Made by a program: the position numbers and the translations under genes. Below are positions 52,581 to 60,484 of a DNA stretch of 64,000 bases, piece by piece; the first letter of the stretch is position 1, and each line of letters begins with the position of its first letter. This DNA comes from Aestuariivita sp. GTDB lineage: Bacteria; Pseudomonadota; Alphaproteobacteria; Rhodobacterales; Rhodobacteraceae. Location: positions 124,001 through 188,000 of the forward strand of contig NZ_JAAWWD010000002.1 in the NCBI RefSeq assembly GCF_021404545.1, written 5' to 3'. Below the pieces are notes generated by a model. The model was not told where the DNA came from, searched no databases, and saw only the letters and a program-made list of their open reading frames with translations.

Positions 52581-53955
52581 GAGAAATAGCTGAAAGTTGG
52601 TGATGGCCCCTGAGGGGCGGCATATCATGGCGTTGTTCACGCGCCGCAATTCTCATCAGAGAAAAGGATATGCCACATGAGAGAAGATACCATCACCACC
52701 TTGCCTGATCCAAACGGATTTTCCGCTGACCCGCTGACGGATTTGATCCGCTCAGGTGCTCGTAAGTTGATTGAGCAAGCGCTTGAAGCAGAACTGGGCG
52801 CGCTGCTCGCGCAGTTTTCCAACGAGACAACCGATGAAGGACACGCACGGATCGTTCGACACGGCCACCTGCCTGAACGCGAGGTCATGACCGGCGTTGG
52901 TCCCGTTGCCGTGAAGGTTCCACGCGTGCGGGATCGCGGGCAGCAGGCCGAGAAAGTGCGGTTCACCTCGTCGATCTTGCCGCCATACTTACGCAAGGCC
53001 AAATCCGTCGAGGAATTGTTGCCCTGGCTCTATTTGAAAGGCATTTCAACAGGTGACTTCCAAGAAGCGCTGGCCGCGCTGCTTGGGCCGAATGCGGCAG
53101 GCCTGTCATCCACCACCATCTCGCGGCTCAAAGCGGACTGGTGGGCGGATTATGAGCGCTGGCAGAAGCGTGATCTCGGCGCCCGGCGCATCGTGTATGT
53201 CTGGGCGGACGGTGTGTATTTCCAGCCGAGAATGGAAGAAAAACAATGCGTTCTGGTGCTGATCGGCGCGGATGAGTGGGGCCGCAAGGAAATCCTCGGC
53301 CTGAGCGATGGCTACCGCGAAAGCACTCAAAGCTGGCGTGAGTTACTCCTCGATCTTAAACGGCACGGTCTAAACCATCCGCCAGATCTGGCCGTTGGCG
53401 ATGGTGCGCTTGGCTTCTGGGCAGCCCTGCGCGAAGTGTTTGGCGACACCTGTGAACAGCACTGCTGGTTCCATAAGACGGGCAATGTGTTGAATGCGAT
53501 GCCAAAGTCGATCCAGGCCAAAGCCAAGGGTCACCTACACGACATTTGGCAGGCTGAGACGAAGGCCGATGCCAACGCCGCCTTCGACTTCTTCGTCGAG
53601 ACCTACGGCGTGAAATACGAGAAGGCGGTGGCCAAGCTGGTCAAGGATCGAGACGTACTGCTGGCGTTCTATGACTTCCCGGCAGAACACTGGAAGCACA
53701 TCCGGACCACCAACCCCATCGAAAGCACCTTCGCCACGGTCCGCCATCGAACCGGCAAAACCAAAGGCTGCCTGAGCCGCAAAACCGGCCTCGCCATGGC
53801 GTTCAAACTGATGATGTCGGCGCAGGGAAAATGGCGAAAGCTCGATGGCTCAAACCGTATGCCAGAAATCATTCAGGGCATTGCCTTCATCGACGGGATC
53901 AAGCAACTTCAACCAGCCGCCTGATCTCGCCATCACCAAGTTTCGGGCATAGCTC
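52581..53955 (+). mobile_element. IS256-family insertion sequence, 1375 bp
   Basis: The 9-bp sequence AGGCAAAAA is duplicated at 52572-52580 and 53956-53964, flanking the element. Imperfect terminal inverted repeats of about 27 bp share the inner block TTGGTGATGGC (left about 52597-52607) and outer GAG. One complete transposase gene occupies most of the element. An intact target duplication suggests a fairly recent insertion. Confidence 0.88.
52677..53924 (+). CDS. IS256-family transposase
   Basis: A 415-residue mutator-type DDE transposase. The catalytic Asp residues lie in YVWADGVYFQPR and LAVGDGALGFWAAL and the Glu in TTNPIESTFATVRHRT. The N-terminal DNA-binding domain, the GDFQEALAALLG segment and the TKGCLSRKTGLAMAFKL end are all present. 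It is full length, so the element may be active. Confidence 0.95.
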   Translation: MREDTITTLPDPNGFSADPLTDLIRSGARKLIEQALEAELGALLAQFSNETTDEGHARIVRHGHLPEREVMTGVGPVAVKVPRVRDRGQQAEKVRFTSSILPPYLRKAKSVEELLPWLYLKGISTGDFQEALAALLGPNAAGLSSTTISRLKADWWADYERWQKRDLGARRIVYVWADGVYFQPRMEEKQCVLVLIGADEWGRKEILGLSDGYRESTQSWRELLLDLKRHGLNHPPDLAVGDGALGFWAALREVFGDTCEQHCWFHKTGNVLNAMPKSIQAKAKGHLHDIWQAETKADANAAFDFFVETYGVKYEKAVAKLVKDRDVLLAFYDFPAEHWKHIRTTNPIESTFATVRHRTGKTKGCLSRKTGLAMAFKLMMSAQGKWRKLDGSNRMPEIIQGIAFIDGIKQLQPAA

Positions 53956-53964
53956 AGGCAAAAA

Positions 53965-54262
53965 TCCTTTACGATGCTGCGGCCTTAGACGCCATTCTTC
54001 CGATGTTGTTGATGCTATCGACATGACACGACGACAGTTCTTCAAAAAGCAGTTTGAAATCCATCGTCTCACTGAGGGTGACAGCTCAAAACCCAACAAT
54101 TCTTGTCCGAGTTTAAGATATGAGCTGAGATGACGATACCCCCAACGGGCAACATGTGCGACAATCAGAGGAATCCGCCGATTATCCACCCATCTGGCGA
54201 TCGCGTTTCAACTATTCGCGACGAACTCTTGAAGTTCATCGCTTTGCCTAGGAGAAAGTTTA
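53965..54262. other. gene-poor region right of the IS256 insertion
   Basis: About 300 bases follow the target duplication. A 97-codon minus ORF (53899-54189) runs into the IS and has no recognised family. No supported gene or RNA is seen. Confidence 0.4.
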
Positions 54263-54337
54263 ATGAGCCGCCTTATTTACATTATTGGTCTTGTTGTCGT
54301 TGTGATCGCCGTGCTGTCGTTCTTTGGGTTGCGGTAG
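54263..54337 (+). CDS. 24-residue membrane micropeptide (copy 2)
   Basis: ATG 54263 to TAG 54337 encodes MSRLIYIIGLVVVVIAVLSF then FGLR. A GGAG site lies 9 bases upstream. It is a single membrane helix homologous to the 22-residue product at 45888-45956. The gene ends just before the CreA gene, whose likely TTG start is 4 bases downstream of the stop. Conservation of a tiny ORF at two loci, each with a ribosome site, supports translation. Function unknown. Confidence 0.75.
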   Translation: MSRLIYIIGLVVVVIAVLSFFGLR

Positions 54338-54341
54338 AGCA

Positions 54342-54806
54342 TTGCGCTCTTGGTCAAAGGTCACGGCTCTCAGCTGTGTTTGGGCGTTGGTCTATACACC
54401 GGTTATTGCGGATCAAGTCGGGAACGTTGACGTCGACTGGCTCGGAAATGACATCGTCATCGAGGCCTTCGCTGACCCCAAAGTTGATGGTGTGACATGC
54501 CACGTTGCCTATTTTGAGCGTGGTCTCATCGATAGGTTGCAAAAGGGCGACTGGTTTGAAGACCCCTCAAATTCGTCAATCGCGTGCCGTCAAACTGGAG
54601 CCATTTCCATTGGTGACATCGACCGTAGCGATGAAGGAGAAAACGTTTTCTCAGAAAGCCGTTCCATTGTCTGGAAGTCAGTACAGGTCAAGCGGATTTT
54701 CGATGAGGCGAACCAGACCTTGATTTACATATCTCATGCCCGAGATGTGCAGAATGGATCAGCCAAGATGTCAATTTCCACAGTACCGCTCTTTCAAGGG
54801 AACTGA
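54342..54806 (+). CDS. creA: CreA-family periplasmic protein
   Basis: A 154-residue protein if started at TTG 54342 (an in-frame TTG at 54324 overlaps the micropeptide gene). The signal peptide-like N-terminus (SWSKVTALSCVWALVYTPVI) precedes the CreA pattern: VGNVDVDWLGNDIVIEAFAD, VTCHVAYFERGLIDRLQKG, ISIGDIDRSDEGE and QNGSAKMSISTVPL. CreA is a conserved exported protein of unknown function, named from its position in the E. coli creABCD locus. No creBC genes are nearby. Confidence 0.87.
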   Translation: MRSWSKVTALSCVWALVYTPVIADQVGNVDVDWLGNDIVIEAFADPKVDGVTCHVAYFERGLIDRLQKGDWFEDPSNSSIACRQTGAISIGDIDRSDEGENVFSESRSIVWKSVQVKRIFDEANQTLIYISHARDVQNGSAKMSISTVPLFQGN

Positions 54807-54863
54807 TCATTCCTAGCAATGAGCACCGACAGAAGATGATATTCTTCAGGTCCAAGAGGAACT

Positions 54864-55028
54864 ATGGATGTCCTCTCAGTCAAAAAAGAGAAGCATGCCG
54901 CATCGGTTTTGGCCGATCTGAACCCGAATGGCGAGAAAGTTTCCGACCACCAGAACGACAGGGCGGGCAATTCAGTCCTTTCTGAAATTAACGAGGATCA
55001 AAGTGTTAAAAAGACGGGCTCCGATTAG
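54864..55028 (+). CDS. small acidic protein with LSEINEDQ motif
   Basis: ATG 54864 to TAG 55028 encodes 54 residues, MDVLSVKKEKHAASVLADLN at the start and SVLSEINEDQSVKKTG near the end. AGAGGA lies 5 bases before the ATG. It is charged and Ser/Asn-rich, probably disordered. The shared LSE(L/I)NEDQ motif links it to the 34561-34710 product; the early SVLADLNPNG may be a degenerate first copy of the same unit. Function unknown. Confidence 0.6.
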   Translation: MDVLSVKKEKHAASVLADLNPNGEKVSDHQNDRAGNSVLSEINEDQSVKKTGSD

Positions 55029-55242
55029 GCCGTCGCAGCCTCATCGCTCGATAACTTCATCGTTAAGTTTGCATCGCACCGAAAAGGGCCATGCACCACC
55101 AGCATCGCGCAAATTGCCGGTCGACATGGGTGACGCACGCATTCTGTATTCGAGCGCGAGAGGGCCCAAAGCATGCCTGTCGCCCACAATTTATCAACTA
55201 TGGAGTTCAACTGTGACCACCTCATAATGCCCACCGAAAGCC

Positions 55243-55620
55243 TTGACCGTCATTGCATCTGGGGCGGAGGCAACAATCTTTGTCAACGTTGGGACGCCAC
55301 GCGATATCAAGCTCAATCACGACGGAGGTCAATCTCCGCGGAACCTTGAGGATGACGGGCCTTCTGGAAACCGGCCAACCGGATCGTCTGACCAAGAGAC
55401 GGATGAAGCTTCCTTCGCCAAGCTACTCGCGCGATCTCTTTACGCAAAGGCTTACAAGGGAAAGTTCGACCATCTCGTTATTGTTGCAGATCCCGACACA
55501 CTCGGCGACATTCGACCCGTCCTCCATCAAGAGGTCACTCTGAAGATCACTTTTGAGTTTGCGAAAGCTCTGATCAATTCCACCACAGATGACATCGCAC
55601 GCAGCCTTTCAGCGGGTTGA
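55243..55620 (+). CDS. host attachment family protein (AtsA-like)
   Basis: A 125-residue protein from TTG 55243; a stop lies in frame at 55225, so no long extension is possible. Pattern: TVIASGAEATIFVNVGTPRD at the start, then SFAKLLARSLYAKAYKGKFD, HLVIVADPDTLGDIRPVLH and a closing EFAKALINSTTDDIARSL. These features match the host attachment protein family, first noted in plant-associated alphaproteobacteria. The usual first 5-10 residues are short or missing here, so the start may be damaged. A terminator hairpin follows. Confidence 0.72.
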   Translation: MTVIASGAEATIFVNVGTPRDIKLNHDGGQSPRNLEDDGPSGNRPTGSSDQETDEASFAKLLARSLYAKAYKGKFDHLVIVADPDTLGDIRPVLHQEVTLKITFEFAKALINSTTDDIARSLSAG

Positions 55621-55640
55621 ACTCTCAACAAAACCCAACT

Positions 55641-55668
55641 TGCTGCCGCTCATTTCTGAGCGGCAGCA
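55641..55668. terminator. hairpin between convergent genes
   Basis: TGCTGCCGCTC (55641-55651) and GAGCGGCAGCA (55658-55668) form a perfect 11-bp stem with a 6-base loop, between the host attachment gene and the convergent PRC-barrel gene. No T-run is present on either side, but the position suits bidirectional termination. Confidence 0.6.
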
Positions 55669-55706
55669 GCACCTTTACCAAACCCTAATTGTAACAGAGG
55701 ACGGTA

Positions 55707-56516
55707 TTAGCCTTGATAGGCCGGTTGGGCCTCCAGGGCTTCCTGCGTGCTATCGATATACACACGCACGTCACCGTCTTTCTGCATGATCGTCAGTTCT
55801 TCCATGGTCACAGCGACTTCTTTTTCGCCAAGACCCAAGAAACCACCAACATCAATAACAGCACGATCGATTTTGCCAGCATCCGTCAGAAGCAGGCTGC
55901 CGATTTCACCAATATCTTCGTCGTTGCTGCCATAGACACGGGCGCCAGTAAGGGTCTCAGATGTCAGTTGCTCCGTTTCAACACGCTCATAGCCTTCACG
56001 TTCGATTACCGGCGCCGCCAGCATCTGACGATCGGAGTGCGCCATCGCATCGACGTTCGACACATAGTCTGGCGCATCTTTAACGCCAGCGGCACTGGCT
56101 TTGACGACGATGAAATACTCGTCTGCTTCTTCGCCATCAGAAACAAAGGTCAGTTCTGACAAATCAACCGCGACGGACTTTTCACCCAATCCCAGGAAGC
56201 CGCCAACGCCGACGATTACAGATGTAATCTCTCCAGAGCGCGACAAGACGATTTCATTGATCTCGCCGATATCGTCCCATTCCTTTTCTCCGTCAGCAGC
56301 CAGAGGCTCACTTGCGATTTCAGCTTCGGACGCATAGACACGCGCGCCGATCAGCTCAGATGCGTTCAGGTTCTGAGTGGCGTCGAACTTGAAATCCATG
56401 AATGCAGCCGTGTGACCATCGGCGTATGCTGATGTTGCCAGCAACAAAGCCGTTGCAGCAGAGGCGAGAAGCCCTGTTGTGAAGCGTGTGTTTTGAGTTC
56501 TCGATGTGAGAGACAT
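55707..56516 (-). CDS. exported double PRC-barrel protein
   Basis: A 269-residue protein with a signal peptide (TTGLLASAATALLLATSAYA, cleaved near ADGH). Two PRC-barrel repeats follow: LIGARVYASEAEI to VGVGGFLGLGEKSVAVDLSE (about 54-125), and LTGARVYGSNDEDIGEIGSL to DVGGFLGLGEKEVAVTMEEL (about 188-250). The tandem barrels share the GGFLGLGEKxVAV loop, which is also found in the 39160 protein. They are periplasmic or envelope-bound, with unknown function. The GAAGEEAD-like acidic linker is unremarkable. Confidence 0.85.
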   Translation of the reverse strand: MSLTSRTQNTRFTTGLLASAATALLLATSAYADGHTAAFMDFKFDATQNLNASELIGARVYASEAEIASEPLAADGEKEWDDIGEINEIVLSRSGEITSVIVGVGGFLGLGEKSVAVDLSELTFVSDGEEADEYFIVVKASAAGVKDAPDYVSNVDAMAHSDRQMLAAPVIEREGYERVETEQLTSETLTGARVYGSNDEDIGEIGSLLLTDAGKIDRAVIDVGGFLGLGEKEVAVTMEELTIMQKDGDVRVYIDSTQEALEAQPAYQG

Positions 56517-57069
56517 ATTTGATTTCCTTATATTTTTGCAATGCTACGGATACAAACAATCCTCACGCACGCCTGCGCGATGTCGCACGGGGCGCGTTTT
56601 GATCATCCGCCGGTCAGTAACGACAGTTAGGCAGATATCGGTCTGCAAAAACCTCATCGACCTGTAGCAAAGATATCAGTCTAAATCGGGAAGGTGCGGC
56701 GGCAATCACTAATCTCGAACAAGTTCTGGGGCATTGGCAAGCGGGTATCGGCACATTTTGCCGTACTGGTGCGGTAAGCGTTCCGATCCAGACATTTGTT
56801 GGAGTTCACGAGATGGACGCAGCGGTCAGACCGTCGAGCCAACTGTCCAATTTGGCAAAGAACAAAACAAAGTCAGCATCAACTTCATCCACCGCAACAA
56901 TCCTCGCCCACATGCTCCAGTTCGTACGGAACGCCGGCACATCAGTAGAGGCGAGATCGGTACGATGGGCGAAGCCCAACAGGTTGATCCGCGTTCGCAT
57001 GAAGCGATGCCTTAAACTCGATTAGTCTTTCAAGGAATTACGCGCAGCGTGATGCCTGCCGCCGGCACA
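56517..57069. other. intergenic region holding an mscS fragment
   Basis: This 550-base gap contains the promoter side of the double PRC-barrel gene and, on the minus strand at 56806-56892, a short piece of an mscS-like gene described separately. Nothing else is supported. Confidence 0.5.
56806..56892 (-). pseudogene. N-terminal fragment of an MscS-type channel gene
   Basis: A GTG at 56892 opens VDEVDADFVLFFAKLDSWLDG, which matches MDEIDANAGLIFNKLDSWLDG at the start of the 36137 channel (about 14 of 21 positions the same). After LDGL the similarity stops and the frame ends at 56806. An AGGATTG sequence precedes the GTG. Only the first 22 codons remain, so this is a deletion remnant; it could also be a short membrane-surface peptide kept for regulation. 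Confidence 0.6.
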
Positions 57070-57936
57070 TCAATTTTCTTCGGTTTGCGCAATCGGGAGA
57101 GGTTCCTTGAATGTCAGAGTCCGGTATGGGAACGGGATTTCGATATTTGCATCATCAAGCGCCCGTTTCACTGTGGCGACAACCTCATCCCGCGAAGCGC
57201 GGACCTCCACCGGTTTGGAACCACACCACCACGTCACCTCGAAGTTAATGGACGAGGACGCGAATTCCTGAGCAAATATCTGGATCGGTTTGTCGCCTTG
57301 CAGAACACTTTCACAGGTTGCAACGGCCTCGCTGATCACCTCCCGGGCCTCATCCACATCGACGTCGTAGGCAACGCCACAGATGACAGTCATGCGTCGG
57401 GATGACTGATGGGTGCGGATGGTGACCGGATTCTTGAAAAGGATTGAATTTGGTACGATGACCAACTGCCCGTCAGTTTGTTGAATGTGGCTTTCGCGAA
57501 TGGCAATGTGCTCAACCTCGCCTTCGATACCTTCACATTCAATGAAGTCACCAATACGCATTTCTCTGCGAAACAGGATGATGATGCCAGCAAGGAAGTT
57601 CTCAAAAACGTCTTTGAAGGCAAATCCAATCGCGACTGACCCAATCCCAAGACCCGCGAGTATGCTCGACGGAGTGAGACCCGGAAAGACGATGACTGCA
57701 GCGATCATCAACCCGAGAATCCAGACGAGCATTGATGACAAAAGCGAAAATAACTCCTTGAGGCTTGGCCGGAGCTTGGTGCGCGCAAGCACGCGGTCAA
57801 CCAAAAAGCCGATCAACTTGTTCAGACCTATCGTGAAAAGCAAAACGAACAGGGCAACCGCGATCTGCGGTAGCAATTCGATCGAGCCGCGCGCGATCTC
57901 ACGCAGCTGCGTCATCAAAATCTTGATTGGTTCCAC
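57070..57936 (-). CDS. MscS-type mechanosensitive channel
   Basis: A 288-residue channel: three helices (about 20-50, 62-85 and 90-115) with the TM3 signature GLGIGSVAIGFAFKDVFENF, then GDFIECEGIEGEVEHIAIRE and LVIVPNSILFKNPV of the beta domain and a complete cytoplasmic domain. It follows another mscS-like gene by 40 bases on the same strand, so a tandem operon is likely. It differs from the 36137 protein in its N-terminus. Confidence 0.92.
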   Translation of the reverse strand: MEPIKILMTQLREIARGSIELLPQIAVALFVLLFTIGLNKLIGFLVDRVLARTKLRPSLKELFSLLSSMLVWILGLMIAAVIVFPGLTPSSILAGLGIGSVAIGFAFKDVFENFLAGIIILFRREMRIGDFIECEGIEGEVEHIAIRESHIQQTDGQLVIVPNSILFKNPVTIRTHQSSRRMTVICGVAYDVDVDEAREVISEAVATCESVLQGDKPIQIFAQEFASSSINFEVTWWCGSKPVEVRASRDEVVATVKRALDDANIEIPFPYRTLTFKEPLPIAQTEEN

Positions 57937-57976
57937 CGGATCTTTCCTTTACCTGATGACTAAGCGCGTCAACGAG

Positions 57977-58801
57977 CTAAGACCTGATACTTTCAGAGAA
58001 CAAATCCTCAGGTACTGACGCGGCGCTAATCCCGGCAACACGTAACGCAGCGTTCCCACGTTCCGTCATGTCGGTGATGAATGCGAACTGGTTTCGTGGC
58101 TCAAACGGATAGGCCTTGAGCTTGTAGACCGTGCAAAAGGCCGTGTTTTCCGCCACCACAATCACATCGCGATCCAGATTCAGATAAGGACTCGTTTTAC
58201 CGACAGTCTCCAAGAGCACCACCACGTCACCTACGTCCTGATTGTGCGCGATATTGAACGTTGCCACACACATCAACGTGCCAAAACCATCATTGGCGTT
58301 CAGGACATTCTCCGTCCAAATTCGATCATGAGAAATCGTCACGACGTTGTCGTCGGGCGTCCGGATTTGCACTGCGCGCATCCCGATTGTGATGACTTCA
58401 CCATAGTCGTTCCCGATCTTGATCCAGTCCCCTAGCCGATAGGGCTTTTCAAACAAGGCGACAAAGCCCGCGATGACACTGCTCGCAAGGTCTTTGACAG
58501 CAAAGCCTACCGCCACACTCAAAGCTCCGGCGATGAAGACAAAGTTCTGCAAGGTGATGTTAAAGATCAGTGGTACGATCCAAACAAAAAGAAACAGCAG
58601 TGCAAGAACCCGCAAGACTGGCACAGAGTTCAACGTGAGATGCCGCAGTTTGGCCGGTAAAAATTCACTGACCCAGGGCAAGAGCTTTTGCGTCGCTTTG
58701 ATGAAAGCCCAGACCAACAATATGCTTACCGCAATCTCAGCAATCACCCAACCATTGATGTCATTGAATAAATTCGAAATTCTCTGTGCGCGCTCTTCCA
58801 T
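57977..58801 (-). CDS. MscS-family channel-like protein
   Basis: A 274-residue protein with an N-terminal helix (17-38), two helices at about 60-100, and the MscS core: ALSVAVGFAVKDLASSVIAG, then YRLGDWIKIGNDYGEVITIG and VVTISHDRIWTENVLNANDG in place of the usual VPNS strand. The C-terminal domain is shorter than in typical MscS. It may be a modified channel with another gating property. It begins 8 bases after the upstream hypothetical gene and precedes the next mscS gene. Confidence 0.85.
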   Translation of the reverse strand: MEERAQRISNLFNDINGWVIAEIAVSILLVWAFIKATQKLLPWVSEFLPAKLRHLTLNSVPVLRVLALLFLFVWIVPLIFNITLQNFVFIAGALSVAVGFAVKDLASSVIAGFVALFEKPYRLGDWIKIGNDYGEVITIGMRAVQIRTPDDNVVTISHDRIWTENVLNANDGFGTLMCVATFNIAHNQDVGDVVVLLETVGKTSPYLNLDRDVIVVAENTAFCTVYKLKAYPFEPRNQFAFITDMTERGNAALRVAGISAASVPEDLFSESIRS

Positions 58802-58809
58802 AGGACTCG

Positions 58810-59925
58810 CTATAGCCGATCCAAATTGAAGCCGGCCGCACCCAGTTCACTTCGGATTTCTGGATAATTCCTGATGGCACAAGAAACGCTGCCGTCGTGT
58901 ATATCAACGAACCCGTTTTGCTGCAGCGCCGACCAAACGCCTTTCACTGTTGGACTGGGGAGCAGCTTATCAAACTCTTCAATCTTTCGGGGTCCGTGGA
59001 TCAATAGCGACTGGAGGGCAAACAAATGAGCATCGTTGGCGGGGGTGGGCAGCGAACAAGCTGCGGGAAACTGGACCCAAAGTTGGCTTTCAGATGTCTT
59101 TTCGTCCGCATCTGCGGCTTCGGCGATGCCTTGCAGAAACATTTCGACAGCGACCCAAGGGTGACCGAGACTCACTTCCGCGAGTTTCTTCAAGAATGGG
59201 TCAACTAGATTGCCGTCGTCATCGCGCTTGAGGATTGGTGCTCCCGTTGCAACTGATTTGACGACCGCATTGCTCTCGAGCGCCCTTTCGAAAACAGATG
59301 CCAGCGCATCGGCATCGAATGCCGGGAAGGTTTCGCCCTCACCTAACATGAACTGCAGCTCATCGAACTGCCAAAGGAACCGCCGCGCCCAACTACTGCA
59401 ACCTACAAGGACACGGCCTTGATACGCGGACAATGCTTCGAAGAAGTCAAAGAGCGGTGTCAGTTGATCGACATGGCGCCCAAAAAACACTTCGATGCTC
59501 GGAACAACAAAACATGCTACGTCGAACTTCTCTCGCAGTTGCTTCAACTCTGACAGAACCGGAAAGTCATGCCGTTTAGCCCAATCTGAGAGGATGTCAG
59601 TCCCCATCGGCGGATGAACCAGAAGGCGCTTTGTCCGGCTGTTCGTACCCTTCGTGGCCCATCCTAGATATGTGGCGCTGAGTGCATCAAGCAAAACTGT
59701 TTCCAAGACAGTCCTGAGCGCCCTTTCCAACATTTCATCTGATCTTTTTTTCAACTCACCAGTGTCAATTGCGGCGGCGTTCTTTGCGGTACCGAACCCC
59801 ATCTTGAACTTTTCGAGGAGGTGCCCGATGGTTTGCTCTGCTTCACTACGCGGCCACTTATAGTCCCCAAGCGGAATGAGTGACCTGACATGCTCAGGCA
59901 TTTCGATTGGGTTCGATGAGGTCAT
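58810..59925 (-). CDS. hypothetical protein preceding two mscS genes
   Basis: A 371-residue protein from ATG 59925 (MTSSNPIEMPEHVRSLIPLG); the frame extends 19 codons upstream. No named family was recognised. The layout resembles a P-loop-free ATPase relative with a C-terminal winged-helix-like end (KGVWSALQQNGFVDIHDGSV, SCAIRNYPEI), and it has strands such as VACFVVPSIEVFFG and RVLVGCSSWARRFLWQFDEL. No signal peptide or membrane helix is present. Its 8-base spacing to the mscS-like gene implies co-expression, so it may regulate or modify the channels; this is inference. Confidence 0.6.
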   Translation of the reverse strand: MTSSNPIEMPEHVRSLIPLGDYKWPRSEAEQTIGHLLEKFKMGFGTAKNAAAIDTGELKKRSDEMLERALRTVLETVLLDALSATYLGWATKGTNSRTKRLLVHPPMGTDILSDWAKRHDFPVLSELKQLREKFDVACFVVPSIEVFFGRHVDQLTPLFDFFEALSAYQGRVLVGCSSWARRFLWQFDELQFMLGEGETFPAFDADALASVFERALESNAVVKSVATGAPILKRDDDGNLVDPFLKKLAEVSLGHPWVAVEMFLQGIAEAADADEKTSESQLWVQFPAACSLPTPANDAHLFALQSLLIHGPRKIEEFDKLLPSPTVKGVWSALQQNGFVDIHDGSVSCAIRNYPEIRSELGAAGFNLDRL

Positions 59926-60054
59926 GGCACCAAGGAATCCGCCGTTTGCTTTTTCATCCCGAAACAGTGCACGAGAACCCACCTACATGCTAGCGTGATC
60001 GGCACCTGTGGACGGGGTGCCCCTTGGTTATGTCAATCGAAGTAGTCTGCTTCG

Positions 60055-60377
60055 GTGTCTGATCTCAGCAAGAACAACATAAAAAGGAATGCCCGTCTGC
60101 CTGACACAAACCTTTCAAAGAACCCAAGCTCGAATGAATTGGCAGACACACGCACGGCCTGAGCCGAAGATCGCACAATGCTTGCAAATGAGCGGACATT
60201 TGCAGGTTGGTGCGGACAGGCATGGCCTGCATCTCCCTCGCCTTGGGTCTAACAGCCGCCTTCAAAGACACAAACTACCCCATTGTCGCTAAGTGGATCG
60301 CCGAGGCGTTTATCGAAGTTGCCATCCTGATTTTTTGGTCGACTGTTACCGAGTGCAGGAAACCCACAAACGTATGA
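60055..60377 (+). pseudogene. DUF202 membrane protein, stop plus frameshift
   Basis: A decayed DUF202 gene. From about GTG 60055 one frame gives SNELADTRTA, then an in-frame TGA, then AEDRTMLANERTFAGW, the DUF202 signature. One base is then missing near 60207, and the continuation VRTGMACISLALGLTAAFKD and IAEAFIEVAILIFW is in another frame, ending at TGA 60377. Two lesions make sequencing error unlikely. The intact protein would have been about 105 residues with two or three helices. Confidence 0.72.
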
Positions 60378-60481
60378 CAGATCCTGACGTGGAGGCTCAA
60401 TCGCATCAGCGCATGACGACACTGGCAAGCACCCTGACACTCGAAGCAGTCGCGACCCGGGTGATCCTTTGTCTGCTTTAG
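60374..60481 (+). CDS. small ORF overlapping the DUF202 remnant
   Basis: ATG 60374 overlaps the DUF202 stop (ATGA) and encodes 35 residues, MTDPDVEAQSHQRMTTLAST then a hydrophobic LTLEAVATRVILCLL. This coupled position suggests that it was the second gene of a DUF202 operon, a single-helix membrane peptide. With the upstream gene broken, its expression is doubtful. Confidence 0.4.
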   Translation: MTDPDVEAQSHQRMTTLASTLTLEAVATRVILCLL

Positions 60482-60484
60482 GCA

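Noticed and set aside
52637-53002. Minus-strand ORF at the IS256 transposase start
   Set aside because: Lies inside the element antisense to the transposase and has no recognised homology.
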